A DNA stretch of 64,000 bases. Origin: Lactifluus volemus (lineage: Eukaryota; Basidiomycota; Agaricomycetes; Russulales; Russulaceae). The notes beneath the pieces are model-generated. The model worked only from the letters and a program-made list of their open reading frames with translations. It searched no databases and had not been told where the DNA came from. This document shows, piece after piece, positions 10,418 through 22,338 of this stretch. The translations under genes were made by a program, and so were the position numbers. Position 1 is the stretch's first letter. Every line of letters begins with the position of its first letter. Location of the stretch: positions 1 through 64,000 of the forward strand of contig WTXI01000142.1 of assembly GCA_022376515.1 (NCBI GenBank), read 5' to 3'.

Positions 10418-12033
10418 ACTCGGTGGAGGACATCGTAATGTCAGTTCAGCCACTGTCCTCTGAGCCCTTCGCAGTTGCTTCCTCTTACTATCTGTTATCT
10501 TCCGCGCCTCGGTCCGGACACTAGCTCGCGACCGTATCGTTTCTTTCTCTCTTTCCTGGAGTCGGTATTGGAGCTCCGAATGGGCGCACAAGAGAAGCAA
10601 GAGGCAAAATACATCGCCCTTATTATAATGTGTTCGAAATATTTAACTAGTACATCAGACTAATGTAACACACTAATTACGATGTGGAACAACTAAAATA
10701 CGTGGTCTCAACGACAGACCGAGAGTCCTGGACTCCGTTGGAGCCCGGGACGGCTGCTGGATCTGCGGGTGACGTCGTCGCCTGCGTGAAAAACTAAATA
10801 AGCTATACAAAAGGTACCAGATGCGAAGTATCATGGTTGACGGCTGTGGGGGATCTCCCCTAAACGGGAACATTCGCCAGGTCGCCCTTGGGGTGCCTGT
10901 GGAGATGGCTGTCTCGTCGTCGGGCTCTCAGACCTTCTTGAAACCCTTCCACCTGATTAAGCAAATATTACCAAGGAAGGGAAGTGCGTGCGGAGTGTGC
11001 TTGCATCAGCCATGCCACGAAGAAGTTTCGGGGGAGCTGCAGCTGTTCGGATGATGCCGAACCCGACTCACGTTCAGACGACCATTCTCGGCTTGTGACG
11101 CCTGCATGGGTTAGACCAACAAAAATGTAGATGGGCAACTGACATACACTCATTCACCATACTGCGTGATGCACATAGAATGCCCAACTTGAGTTAGGAC
11201 AATTTCCGCATCCATCTCGCTGACCTTGGTGACCGGCATCTCGTAGTACTGGTCGTCCTAAATACCGAACGACTCCTTTCATTTGCACACCTGGCTTGTC
11301 GCACGCGTGACATAGACCAGTATTTGCCTTATTATTATAATAAACGGCATACCAGCGCGATTGAGCTATCCATCATCTCGCACCACCCTCAAACTCGGAG
11401 TTCCTCGCGCGTCTCGGAGTTGTCAAAGAAGATATTGATTATTGAAACAGATGGTGAGGGCTCTAACGGATGTGCGAGAACGATGAATGAAAGTTCTGTT
11501 GCGAAAAAACGATGAGGTAGCTGGAGAGGAAAAATGAAAGTGCTACACACTGTCACTGGCAGCCCTCGTCAACCCGCCAACTTTCTCTTTGCATCCATAT
11601 CGATTATTTCATTTGGTCATGGGTCGAGTCACTAGAGGTGTGTGGGCAGGAGTTTATATTGCATTGCGTACTGCTCTTCGAGTGTCAGTGTCATTCTGCG
11701 TGATTTGTCTGTTAATTGTAAATCGTTCAGAAAAAGTGCGTACCTCAACATGCACTGTTCTCGGTCATGACAATTATTAGCAAGGTATGGACGGTGGCGT
11801 TGACCTTTATCGTGATGCCTGAGTACTGAGTGGCAGAGGAGAATCAACAAAAACGGGGACCGGGGGTTTGGTGGCTATGTTGAGCACGTGTCCGTGACAT
11901 GTATTTGGAATGCTGTGCGCAATGACCAGGACATGCCTGTCTTCAAGCTTCAAATTTGATAGATTATCCCCCGACGCACTCTCTCCTAAATTACTAACCC
12001 TGCTATTCCACTCGAGCACACACCACTTGTGAC
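10418..12033. other. Intergenic: flank, partner block and group II promoter
   Basis: About 10430-10660 is the 3' flank of the group I gene. About 11060-11520 is the minus-strand partner block, with the CCCAACTTGAGTTAGGACAA word at about 11184 and the E.SF..LAR-type exon relic at about 11380-11510. About 11650-12030 is the group II promoter. The whole stretch is paralleled at 28651-30631, except for an insertion there at 29147-29379. No intact gene was seen. Confidence 0.55.
11885..11890 (+). promoter_or_regulatory. CACGTG box in group II promoter
   Basis: CACGTG lies 144 bases before the ATG at 12034, inside a longer conserved stretch (GAGCACGTGTCCGTGACATG and onward). It is kept at 22184 and 30489. 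In the dead copy before 18038 one base is missing (GAGCACTGTCC). CACGTG is a usual bHLH target; use here is inferred. Confidence 0.45.
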
Positions 12034-13631
12034 ATGCTATCCTCCCAGCCAAACGATATTACTACCCACTACTCATTCCCTAGGACCTCTCTGATAGAGA
12101 TTGGTGGCCGTCACGGTTCCCTAGGCTCGAAGAGAGAAAAGAGAGTTGCAAAGCGCCGGAAGGAATTGTTCATCCAACAAGGGCCAGGTAGGATTCATCT
12201 GGAACCACTGCAACGATTTCTGAGTCGAATCACGTAGAGATGGTGCTCCCACGAGTGACCATCAGATCGCTCCCCGACGATGTCCTACTAGAGATATTCT
12301 ATGCCTATAAGGAGTTGACTGACCCGTACTCTTGGCAATCCAATTGGCCTGGGCTGGTGCACGTGTGCCGAAGATGGCGATTCGTCATTTTTGCATCGCC
12401 GCACCATCTCGATTTGCAACTTGTCTGCACACCGAAACGGCCTGTGAGAGAAATGCTGGATATCTGGCCTGCATTTCCTCTCCTGGTCGACAACATCTAT
12501 TTGGAAAAGCTAAGTGAGGACCATTTCGACAACTTGATTGCCGCATTGGAGCGTCGTGATCGCGTACACGACATCAGTGTCGGTGATCTCCCGGATTTCG
12601 TATGGGAACAAATTACCACAGTGGCGCAGAAGTCATTTCCAGCATTGAAATGTCTTTACTTAGCGCAATATGGTGCATATGATGGGTTGGGCGATATATT
12701 CTTGAATGGATCTGCCTCAAATTTACAACATCTAACTTTATGGGGAATTTCAATCCCAAGACGACTCGGGTCTGCGACTCATCTCAGATCTCTTTATCTT
12801 TCCGATATACCTAATTCTGGATACATCCCACCCGAGACAATAGCCACATCCCTGTCTGCGTTGCCACAGCTCGAAACCCTTTTCATCGATTTCCTATCTC
12901 CGACGCCTGACCCCAAACGAAGAAACCGACCTGTACCGCCATCGACCCGGTCTGTTCTCCCCGCTCTCACTTCGTTGAGATTTACAGGTGTGAGCGAGTA
13001 CTTGGAAGTGCTCACAGCCCGAATCGATGCCCCTCTACTCGAAGACTCCGAGATAGTGCTCTTCCATCAGTGTGTCTTCGATATCCCACAAATCATTCGA
13101 TTCTTTAGTTACCAAGACTTCAAATTGTTCAGGCCATCCGGTCTGACCTTGCATTTTGATCTGGATTTTCGCGCATCTATCAACTTTCACGATCCAATGC
13201 GTTATCCTGGGAGGAATCCCATGTGGCATATCCGATGCAAAAGGTTGGATTGGCAAGTCTTTTCCATAGCACAGATAATCGGCCAGATCACGTCCTTCCG
13301 CTCTAGCGTGGAGTCGCTCAAGATTGAGTACAATTGCTGGTACTCAGACTCCTCGCGAGAAGACGAGATAGATCCCATGGTATGGCTGCAACTATTTCAC
13401 TCATTTATCTCTGTCCAGAGTCTTGAAATATCTGAGCCGCTCATCGCAACTGTGTTACACCCGCTCACCGGGCAACCAGCCGCCGATGTACTTCCCTCGC
13501 TACACAACCTTTCCGTTCCGGGGGATACGTATATGTCAGACGAAACCGCGCAGCAAGTCATACAATCATTCATCGCATCCCGCCAACAATCTGGTCGCCC
13601 TGTAACTGTCTCTCGCCGCAAATCTACTTGA
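12034..13631 (+). CDS. F-box protein, group II, two exons, 515 aa
   Basis: Exon 1 is 12034-12187 (MLSSQPND to IQQGP, 51 codons plus one base). The intron is 12188-12237 (50 bases) and exon 2 is 12238-13631. Group II first exons are longer than those of groups I and III and carry a basic run (KREKRVAKRRKE, about residues 34-45) that could serve as a nuclear signal. The F-box-like part starts near residue 62 (SLPDDVLLEIFYAY, then LVHVCRRWRF), followed by LDIWPAFPLLV. C-terminal marks are WQVFSIAQIIGQ, LPSLHNLSVPGD and FIASRQQSGRPVTVSRRKST. Neighbours are a group I gene left and a dead group II copy right. All splice phases and the frame are intact. The role as SCF substrate receptor is known for the fold only. 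Confidence 0.87.
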
Positions 13632-15815
13632 GGACATCATATGGTCCACGAACCTGTTGCTCTTGACCACATTTACGTCTTTTCTCCCTTTCTTTCTCCT
13701 CCCACCCTCTATCTTTGTCCCATTTCTTCACTGTCCAGATGGTCACCATGGGCCGCCCGTATGACATCAGCCCATGCCCTCCGGATTGTCCGAGGTTCAT
13801 ACTCCACAACCTTGGCCACGACCGCCTTTGATGGCTCGCCATGTTACACTTGCCCGTATCATGCTTACTCCTCCCTCGAATCGCTAATACCCTGTATTGT
13901 TTCGATTTCGTTGACGTGCTAACATGCCTTGCATCTCCGAGTCCTTATGTACCTATATCGTTGATTTCTCTGTGTTACTTCTCCCTTTATTTCCTCTTAC
14001 CACACGTCGCGCTGCATTCTACCTTAGTTCCCAACCCTTCCCCTTTCCTTACCACAACTCGCGTTGGCCCAATTTCCTTCGTTTACATTTGTAATGAATT
14101 GCGCTAGTTTAGCTACGAATTTTGAATATATTGTAAGATTGAGAGTTGTGGAACGAAGGAGCTTCTTTCTGATTGGACAAACGTCGTGGTGGTGGGGAGG
14201 CGCTGTGGCAGAAGCCAAGTAGAAGATGTGTGCGAGATCTGCTCGCGTTCAAGTCAGCCATGTCACCAAGGACCCCAGAAAAAGATGATGGAGAAGGAAA
14301 GACGTACAGTACCAACGACATACATGCAAATTGAACTCGGGTCAAGAATACCCATACCGCTGACCAGCGTACCATCTCGACCTGCGAAAATAACTTAGAA
14401 TCAAGTCTTCGGAAAATCCCGATTGCGAGGCCCGTAAAGAGCGCGACGCTGCCGCGCGCCTGCGTGAAAAACTAAGTAGGCTATGCCAAAGGGAGTCAGA
14501 TGCGAAACGTGAGGTGGTTCGTTGTTGACGACTGTGGGTAATCTCCCCTAAACGGGGAGTGTTTGTTATCCACGCTGGGTCACCATCGGGGGTGCTGTGA
14601 CGATGGCTGACCCGTCCTTCGGCCTCCTGATCCCGGTACACGCGATCCGATCCGTTCTCGGCTTCCGGCATCTCTTCCCATACCGCTAGGACTCCCCAGC
14701 ATTTCTCTTCCTTGGGGCCTTCCCTTTGTGCTACTACACTTTGTGATGCCCTCTTTCGCTCACATACCTCCATTTCTGTTCCCCTTGACTATCCACTGTG
14801 TTAATGACAGTCTTATTGCTTTTTGTAGCGCTGAACTTGTAACTACTATTTACACAACCACCAGTAGCTACGAATCTGAACTGTATTCAATGATTGATTT
14901 GCGTAGTGAAGGGGCCAGGCTGAGGTCGTTTCCGTAGTGCCATGCCGCTCGCCCCCTTCGGTTGAGCAGATACAGAGGAGAACCCGCGGAGTGCGCTTGC
15001 ATCAGCAACACCAACAATAATTTGGAGAAAGAAGTACCGTACATGCAATGTGTGTGAAGTGCATGGGGGGTCACACATACACCCGACCCGCATCAACCAC
15101 CTGCATATCTCGACTTGGTTCATGACGCCCCGCATGTTGGCCGTGCCAATGTGGGGCACGAATGACTCCCTTCTGACACCGACAAATCTTGTCGCACGCG
15201 TAATATAGAAGCAATGCTAGGGTGCGCGAGCTCTTCAGGTGTCGTTACACCTTTTTTTGACTTAACAGGTGAGGAAGACATAGCTATTTCACATTCAACT
15301 GGGACGCGTGGATTTCTCAAACTTGAAGATGAGATTGGCATGGCCCAATCGTGGGAAGTGCACTGATATCCTCATGTAAGAGTTTGAACTTGAAGCCAAC
15401 CGGTGACGGAATCGAGAGAACGTGCAAGGAGTCAAAGACAATGAATGTCGGTTCTGGAACAGAAAAAAAAAAGGATGAGGTAGCTGTAATGGGAAGATGA
15501 ATTTGCTACACACTGTCATCCTCGTCAATCATCTAATTCACGTGTCCATATCAATTGTTTTATTGAGCGGTAGGTCCAGTCACCAGAGGATGTGGGAACG
15601 AGCTCATGCATTCCTCCTCAAGTGTCCGCTTTTCACTGGAAGGAGGTCACGTCATCCCGCGCTCTACATCTGAGCCAGCCCTGTGCGTGCCATCGACTCG
15701 ATAAAACCGTTATCATGTTAAGTGTTGTAAGTGAAAAGCTCGAACAGAATCATTACAGACAGGCCAGGAAAGTTGAACATCAGGACCGTGGCTCGCTCAC
15801 ATCCCATCCGGCAAG
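13632..15815. other. Intergenic: flank block, end of duplication, partner block
   Basis: About 13730-13850 is the 3' flank block. Sequence up to about 14590 is paralleled at 32210-33090 and diverges beyond. About 14990-15480 is a minus-strand partner block: after CAG at about 15463 the minus strand reads PTFIVFDSLHVLS and then HEDISALPTIGP, a good but isolated exon-like piece. About 15590-15815 is F-box type promoter sequence. No intact gene was seen. Confidence 0.5.
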
Positions 15816-15829
15816 GGCCGAGTCGGAGA
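15816..15829 (+). promoter_or_regulatory. F-box type promoter box before a non-F-box gene
   Basis: GGCCGAGTCGGAGA, identical to the box of the group I genes, lies 57 bases before the ATG at 15887. The bases around it (CATCCGGCAAGGG) also match the group I promoters. The gene behind it is unrelated to the F-box family. Confidence 0.55.
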
Positions 15830-15886
15830 TGCAAGCAGGGAAATTGGGCCGGCTCTGCCCAGCCACTTGCTTCGTATAGGACAGCG

Positions 15887-16668
15887 ATGAAGCAGACATT
15901 CTGCTATTACGACCCAGATGATACGTGGTGCTGTCGATGTGCCCTATGTCCTTTTCATTCCTTCTATACTACCATCGTTGAACCGCGGCCTTTTCTAGGA
16001 TTCTGCAGGCGGCCACACGGAATCTTAAATCATGTGCCCCACGGCAGCATGGGACCAGTCCTAGCAGCCTCGCTCTTCTGGAAGTTCGTTGCATGCGTTG
16101 CGCAGTTCCCTCTCCCGTCCAAGAAGGCCACCTACGGTGGTGAAGGCTCCAACCTCTTTTACACGGTGCGTGTCATCCCCTCGGCCCAGCATTTTTACTC
16201 CCGTGCCCCAACACTGACTCGTGTTATGCTCCTTTACTTTCCTAGTTGCGTCTGGACGACCTCGTCGATAGGCGCGTCTTTGGTCGCATACTGAGCCGCG
16301 AGGACGCCAAGGCCAGCCGTATTCGAGATATCATGTCGCCGTCAGCACGCCACACCGTGGAAATACACCATGACCGTGCTTGGCGGATGCCTCGCTCGTT
16401 CTGGAAAGCTGGAAGATGGCACTACAGATACTTCCCCCATATCGGTTTACCCACCCCCGTGCGTTCGCGATAAGCGCTACTCATTCATTCAACGCTGATG
16501 ATGACGCGTCTTTTTTTCATTTCTTAGGGCATCGACGGCCTTCTGTTCGAGTCAGAACGTCCGCGGCGAACGCGCTGCGGCCTTGGGATGGGTACCATGA
16601 CCGGTGGTATTGGAAGACCGGGTGGACGAGCGTTTGACGACCACGTTTGCAAGGATGCAGTGGTATGA
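15887..16668 (+). CDS. Unknown three-exon gene, 210 aa
   Basis: Three exons fit together with all junctions in phase 0. Exon 1 is 15887-16165 (93 codons), intron 16166-16245 (GTGCGT...CTAG, 80 bases). Exon 2 is 16246-16458 (71 codons), intron 16459-16527 (GTGCGT...TTAG, 69 bases). Exon 3 is 16528-16668, ending TGA. The product would begin MKQTFCYYDPDD, with an early C..C..C cluster (CCRCALC, about residues 15-21), continue KKATYGGEGSNLFYT, then LRLDDLVDRRVFGRIL and RMPRSFWKAGRWHYRYF, and end in a Gly-rich tail (GLGMGTMTGGIGRPGG). No family was recognised. The start is the first in-frame ATG after the promoter box and may be wrong; exons 2 and 3 are more certain than exon 1. It could be a captured gene or a fragment of a longer one. 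Confidence 0.6.
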
Positions 16669-18037
16669 TAAGTCAATACATCCTCAGCGAAACTAGTTTC
16701 AGATCAAGGCCTCCCAAGGACGTTTTCTGAATTCCCACTTTGAAATTTTGTATTAGGAAAAGGTCGCTGTGTTGTTCAAATTGAATATATCTCATGTCAT
16801 ACCGATACACGTGTGGCTGGGGACCATCACGCGTCGGAAGGAGCCGCACAATGAAGTTATTTGCCAACTATCGGCCTACAGAGTGCTAATCCCTGTCTCT
16901 GAAACTGTACACAATGGTTCGAATCAGGCAGATCATAAAGCGGTGTTGCTAATATGCGTTGGGCGGAAGATCTGTAAGGGCCCGGGCTGCGCTTGAGTTA
17001 GTCACAGCAGGAATAAAGAATGTAGAAGAGGTACCGACGGCGTGCGTGATGCGCATAGAATGCCAACTTGGGTTAGAAATACTCCGGCATTGGTCACGCC
17101 CGCTGACGGGATTACACCCACATCGATGGCTCGGTCAACGATAGCAACCGTGTGGGCAATCTCGCCGAGGCTCGCAAGGAGCGTGAGCCTGTGGCTGGAC
17201 GTGTGTTGCCCCAAATTGCGGTACAAATGACTCCTTCCACACGTGTATGCAAAAAACTGAAACAACGCTACTAGCGCAGCACGCGGTTTCGGCCGCGCTA
17301 AGCGGGCTCTGCAGGCACTGACATGCATCAGTTTTTTACCATTTAGCAGGTGAGGAAGCGTAGTCTGAACCGACTATTATCATGTCCACTCGACCTCGAA
17401 CTCGGTGTCCTGCGGGTGTTATTAAAAAGAGAATCCACATCTACAAACATTTGGAGCGCTCTGATATCCTCATGCGTGAGCTCAAGGGCAGCGGGTAAGG
17501 GCTCCAGTGGACGTGCGAAGCTAATGGATGTAATTCTGTAACGGAAACAAAGTATTAGATGGCTCTAAAAGACAGATGGGACTATTACACACTGTCTTAG
17601 TCCTCCAATAGACCCTACTAGAATTCACGTTGCATATCAATTGAACTATAAGTTGAGTCACCAGAGAGGGATAGGGCAGGGCTCACATTACACCATGGAA
17701 CCCTCTCTGTGTGGACGGGCAGATACTGTGCTCTAGGGTCAACAGTTAATGAGAAATAAGTGTCGGAATGGGTTGCAGGCACACGGTCCAGGATGATGTG
17801 GGCGTTGACCTTTATCGTGATGCCTGAGTGGCGGAGAAAATCAAGAAAAACGGCCCGGGCCGGGTAGCTATGTCGAGCACTGTCCGTGACATGTATTTGG
17901 AATGCTGTGCGCAGTGACCAGGACAGATATACTCTGGGTCTTCAAGCTTCAAGCTTCAAATCTGATAGATCATCCCCCGACGCATCTCTCCTAAATTACT
18001 CACGTGCTATTCCACTCAAGCACGTACTACTTGCGAC
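16669..18037. other. Intergenic: partner block and decayed group II promoter
   Basis: About 17030-17540 is the minus-strand partner block (minus-strand frame FLTQVGILCA at about 17060-17090; exon-like ISFARPLEPLPAALEL at about 17460-17520). About 17760-18030 is a group II promoter with a damaged CACGTG (about 17877). About 16680-16990 holds nothing recognisable. GGTTCGAATC at about 16917 resembles a tRNA B box, but no tRNA fold was found. Confidence 0.5.
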
Positions 18038-19620
18038 ATGCTATCCTCCCAGCCAAACAATATCACTACCCACTACCATTCCCTAGGACCTCTCTGATAG
18101 GTTGGTGGCCGTCACGGTTCCCTAGGCTCAAAGAGAGAAAAGAGAGTTGCAAAGCGCCGCAAGGAATTGTTTATCCAACAAGACCAGGTAGGATTCATCT
18201 GGAGCCACCGCACCGATTGCTGAGTTGAATCACGCAGGGATGCTGCTCCCACGAGTGACCATCGGATCCTCCCCGACGAAGTCCTACTAGAGATATTCTA
18301 TGCCTAAAAGGGAGTCGGATGTTCGTACCTTGGATTGGCTTTGGCATAGGCTGGTGCACGTGTGCCGAAGATGGCGATTGTCATTTTTGCATCCCACACT
18401 ATCTCGATTTGGAATTGTCTGGTACAAACGGCCTGTGAGAAAATGCTGGATATCTGGCCTCCATTTCCTCTCGTGGTTTTCTATTTCTCTGGTATGGCAA
18501 TGTCAAGCGAGGACAATTTCGACGAATTGATTGCCGCACTGGAGCGAAGTGATCGCGTACGCACAATTCAGTCATGTCAGAGATCTCCCGGTTTAGTATG
18601 GGAACGAATTACCACAGTGGCGGAGGATCCATTTCCTGCATTGACAACTCTTGAATTGCGGATCTGATGCATCTGATGGGTTGGCACCGGGCGATATATT
18701 CTTGAATGGATCTGCCCCAAATTTACAACGTCTATCTTTGTTTGGAATTTCAATCCCAAGACGACTCGGGTCTGCAACTCATCTCAGATCTCTTCAGCTT
18801 TGCGATATACCTAATTCTGGGTACATCCCACCAGAGACAATGGCCATATCCCTGTCTGCGTTGCTACAGCTCGAAGAGCTTCATCTCGAGTTCAGATCTC
18901 CGACGCCTCAACCCAAACGAAGAAATCGACCTGTACCGCCACAGACCCGCTTTACTCTCCCCATTCTCACAGAGCTGGAATTCAGAGGCGTGAGCGAGTA
19001 CTTGGAAGTGCTCACAGCCCGAATCGATGCCCCTCCACTCGAGCACGTCTCCATAACCTTCTTCCATCAGCCTGTCTTCGACATCCCACAAATCATTCGA
19101 TTCTTTAGTCACCAAGACTTCGGGTGTTCAAGCCATCCGATGTGACTTTGTGTTTTGGTCCATATCTTGAAGAATCTATCAATTTCACGATCCAATCCAT
19201 TGCGTTTGGGATATCCGATGCGAAAGGTTGGATTGGCAAGTCTTTTCCATAGCACAGATATGCAGCCAGATTCTGTCCTTCCGCTCTAGCGTGGAGTCAC
19301 TCAACATTTCGTACTACGGTGACTCTCACTCAGAAGACGAGATAGATCCCAGAGTATGGCTACAACTCTTTCATTCATTTACTTCGGTCCAGAGTCTTGA
19401 AATACCCGCCATGCTAGAGCCGTTCATTGCACCTACGTTACAAGGGCTCACGGAAGAATCAGCTGCCGAAGTATTCCCCTCGCTACGCAACCTTTCCATC
19501 ATGAGGGACCCGGATATGTCGCTGGAGGGCGAAACCACGCAACAAGGCATACAATCATTTGTTGCAGCCCGCCAACGCTCTGGTCTCCCTGTAGCTGTCA
19601 CCCGCCGCGAATATTCTTGA
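18038..19620 (+). pseudogene. F-box gene, group II, several frameshifts
   Basis: The sequence follows the 12034 and 22339 genes from exon 1 to the end, but with many lesions. Exon 1 has short deletions against the paralogs. Exon 2 has lost a base in the SLPDD codons (about 18270) and has an early stop after YA (about 18305). Further frame changes lie near 18650 and 19140. Readable pieces are CEKMLDIWPPFPLVV, DIFLNGSAPNLQRL, GYIPPETMAISLSAL, YLEVLTARIDAPPLEH and the end DWQVFSIAQICSQ to VAVTRREYS. Its promoter has lost the CACGTG box. No full product is possible. Confidence 0.88.
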
Positions 19621-20429
19621 ATCTACACCCCCGCGGTTCAACGTTTTGACCACGTTTACTTCTTTCCATCCACCCATTCTTTTTCCTCCACAATTTACAA
19701 TTATCCAACTATCTTCGGTATCCCGATGGCGACCATGGACCGCCCGTATGCCACCAGCCCGTGCCCTCCACATCGTCCGAGGCTTGTACTCCACAACCTT
19801 GGCCACGGCCACCTTTGATGCCGTTTTAGCATGCTTTGCTTCTCCGAGTCCTTTTGTACTATCGTTGACTCCCTTGTGCTATGTTTCCTCTTGTCTCAGG
19901 CGGCTTACCACACCTCGCGCTACATTCTACCTTAGTTCGCGACCCTTTACCATACCTTGGGATAGTCCCGTCATCTTCGATTATGTTTGTTCTGAGTTAC
20001 TAACGCCCATAGCTACGAGTTTGAGATGTATTGAAAGATTGAGACTGGCCGGGAAGAGCTGTAGCAGAAGCCAAGTAGAAGAAGTGTGCGGACATCACCA
20101 AGGACCTCAGAAAAAGAGTACGTAGACGGACAGAACTAATGACCTTTCAAAGATAGAAACCGCATGGACAATCCCGATTTCAAGGCCCGCAAAAAAGCGC
20201 GACGCTGTGCGGATCCGAGTTGACGGTCATGGCAATCCTCAAAGTGTCAGGCCTGTCAGGGTCCGAGTCCGACCCGCGATTTCGACAAAGGTCAGGCCAA
20301 AAGGTCAGACCAATAACTCATCACATCTTGGCTCAGAGGGTTTTTCCCGCAACGTTAAGCTGCTTCACCTGATGGGTCAAGGACCTGAACGTCTCCTCGA
20401 GAGGCAATGAAAAAGTTTGAAATAGATCC
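19621..20429. other. Intergenic: 3' flank block and partner block remains
   Basis: The flank block (GATGGCGACCATGGACCGCC) is at about 19724-19830. About 20030-20350 is like 6300-6930 and 24360-25250, that is the left part of the duplicated unit. No coding sequence was seen. Confidence 0.5.
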
Positions 20430-21026
20430 GGGCCACGTGCCTGTCCGCAAAAATAGCACCGGCGGCGCCCGCTCCGCTCTCACCCGGTAGTCCTCGCAGC
20501 TCGAATCGATGCGCATGAGTTCAAGATACACTTCTTCAATAAACTTGTCTTTGACATCCCCCAAACCATTTGGTTCTTTGGTCACCTAGAGTCAGTCATT
20601 CAGTTGCAGTCGATCCATTCCAACATTAAATCTTAATGTGCGTCACGATAATGAACACCACGCCTCGATCTCCTTTCCCCTGCATTATCCTAAGATGTAC
20701 GGCTCATGTTGCATCAAATACAACTGCTCATCTAGTGAAACTGGCCAGTTTTAGACACTTACATCTATCCCATGGTATGGCCCCACTCATTTCCCTCTTT
20801 CCGGAGTCTCGAAATACCCACCACCCTAGAGCCGTTCATCGAAGTTAAATTACATGGACTCACGAGAGAATCGGCCACCGAAGTGTTCTACTCACTACAG
20901 CCTTTCCATCAACCATCATTGGAGATATGTCAGACGAAGCTGCAAAACAAGGCATACAATCGTTCATCGCTCGCAGCCCGCCAGCACTACGGTCGCCCTA
21001 TAGCCGTCTCTCGCCACAAATCTTAG
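20430..21026 (+). pseudogene. F-box relic C, N-terminal part lost
   Basis: This has the same internal deletion as the relics at 7000 and 25310. Readable bits are SSIRMRMSSRYTSS-type shifted text around 20500, FDIPQTIWFFGHLES at about 20550, and SLEIPTTLEPFIEVKLHGLTRESATE at about 20800-20890, ending at the TAG after SRHKS (21024-21026). The F-box is missing and frames shift. Confidence 0.75.
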
Positions 21027-22338
21027 TGACGACATCATAAGGTCAGCGCAGGCACTACCCTTCAAGTTGGAACCATCTACATTTGTTTGTTTCAACTCGT
21101 TCCCTTTCCCTCTTCCACTTTCTGCGCTCGTCCGGTTATCTTTCATGCTCTGACGGCGATCCTAGGCCGCAGGTATACCACCAACCGATGACCTACACCC
21201 CACCTTATACTCCGCAACGTCACCTCTGTCACGACCACTTTTTAGGTTACGGGCTCAGTTATTGATGTTCCGGCGTGACTTAGGTCTTCGTATGTTCCTC
21301 TTCATCGTGGATTCCTTTGTGACGTTTCTCTCCGTCTCCTCGTCTCCAATTGCCTACCATAGGTGCTGCGTCCAACTACATTTGTGAGAACCCCATGCCC
21401 TCGTTCGTTTGACTACCTTTGCTGTTGCTATATCAAATGTGTTTACGTTTTCCTAGGTCCCTTCTGTTTGTGGGTTCCTATAAGTCTGGAGTTACCCGCA
21501 TAGAATGCCCAACTTGAGTTAAAAATACTCCCGCATCTGTCCTGATGACTACCAGCAGCATACGCTCGTCGATGACCCCCATCTGGCTGTGCTGGTCGTC
21601 CTAATACATATACCGAACAACTCCCTTTGTCCGCACACCCGACTTGTCTCAGGCGTGACACGGATCAGTATCTTCCATAAACGGCATGCGAGCATCTCGC
21701 ACTCACTCTCAAAGTTCTTCGCGCGACTCGGAGTTCTCGAAGAGAAGATTGATTATCAAAACAGTGGTTGAGTGCTCTAACGGATGTACGAGAACAACGA
21801 ATGAAAGTTCTGTCGCGGAAAGAAAAACGATGAGGTAGCTGGAGAGGAAAAATGAAAGTGCTACACACTGTCACTGGAAGTCCCCGTCAACCTGCCAGCT
21901 TTCTCTTGGCATCCATATCAATTATTTCATTTAACTGTGGGTCGAGTCACTAGAGGGGGTGTGTGGACAGGAGTTTATGTTGCATTGCGTACTGCTCTCG
22001 AGTGTCAGTGGGATTGGTAAATCGTTCAGAAAAGGTACGTACCTCAACATGCACTATTCTAGGCCACAACAATTATTAACAAGATATGGACGGTGGCGTT
22101 GACCTTTATCATGACGCCTGAGTACCGAGTGGCGGAGGAGAATTAACAAAAACGGGGACCGGGGGTTTGGTGGCCATGTTGAGCACGTGTCCGTGACATG
22201 TATTTGGAATGCTGTGCGCAATGGCCAAGACATGGCCAATGTCGTCTTCAAGCTTCAAATTTGATAGATCATCCCCTGACGCAGTCTCTCCTAAATTACT
22301 AACGCTGCTATTCCGCTCGAGCACGCACCACTTGCGAC
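21027..22338. other. Intergenic: flank, partner block, group II promoter
   Basis: About 21080-21260 is the 3' flank block and about 21490-21830 the partner block. The group I gene that lies between relic and group II gene in the other two unit copies is missing here. About 21960-22330 is the group II promoter. Confidence 0.5.
22184..22189 (+). promoter_or_regulatory. CACGTG box in group II promoter
   Basis: CACGTG lies 150 bases before the ATG at 22339, in the same conserved context as at 11885 and 30489 (GAGCACGTGTCCGTGACATG). Confidence 0.45.

Noticed and set aside
16860..16960. Possible tRNA, from GGTTCGAATC
   Set aside because: No acceptor stem, no A box at the right distance and no anticodon arm could be found.
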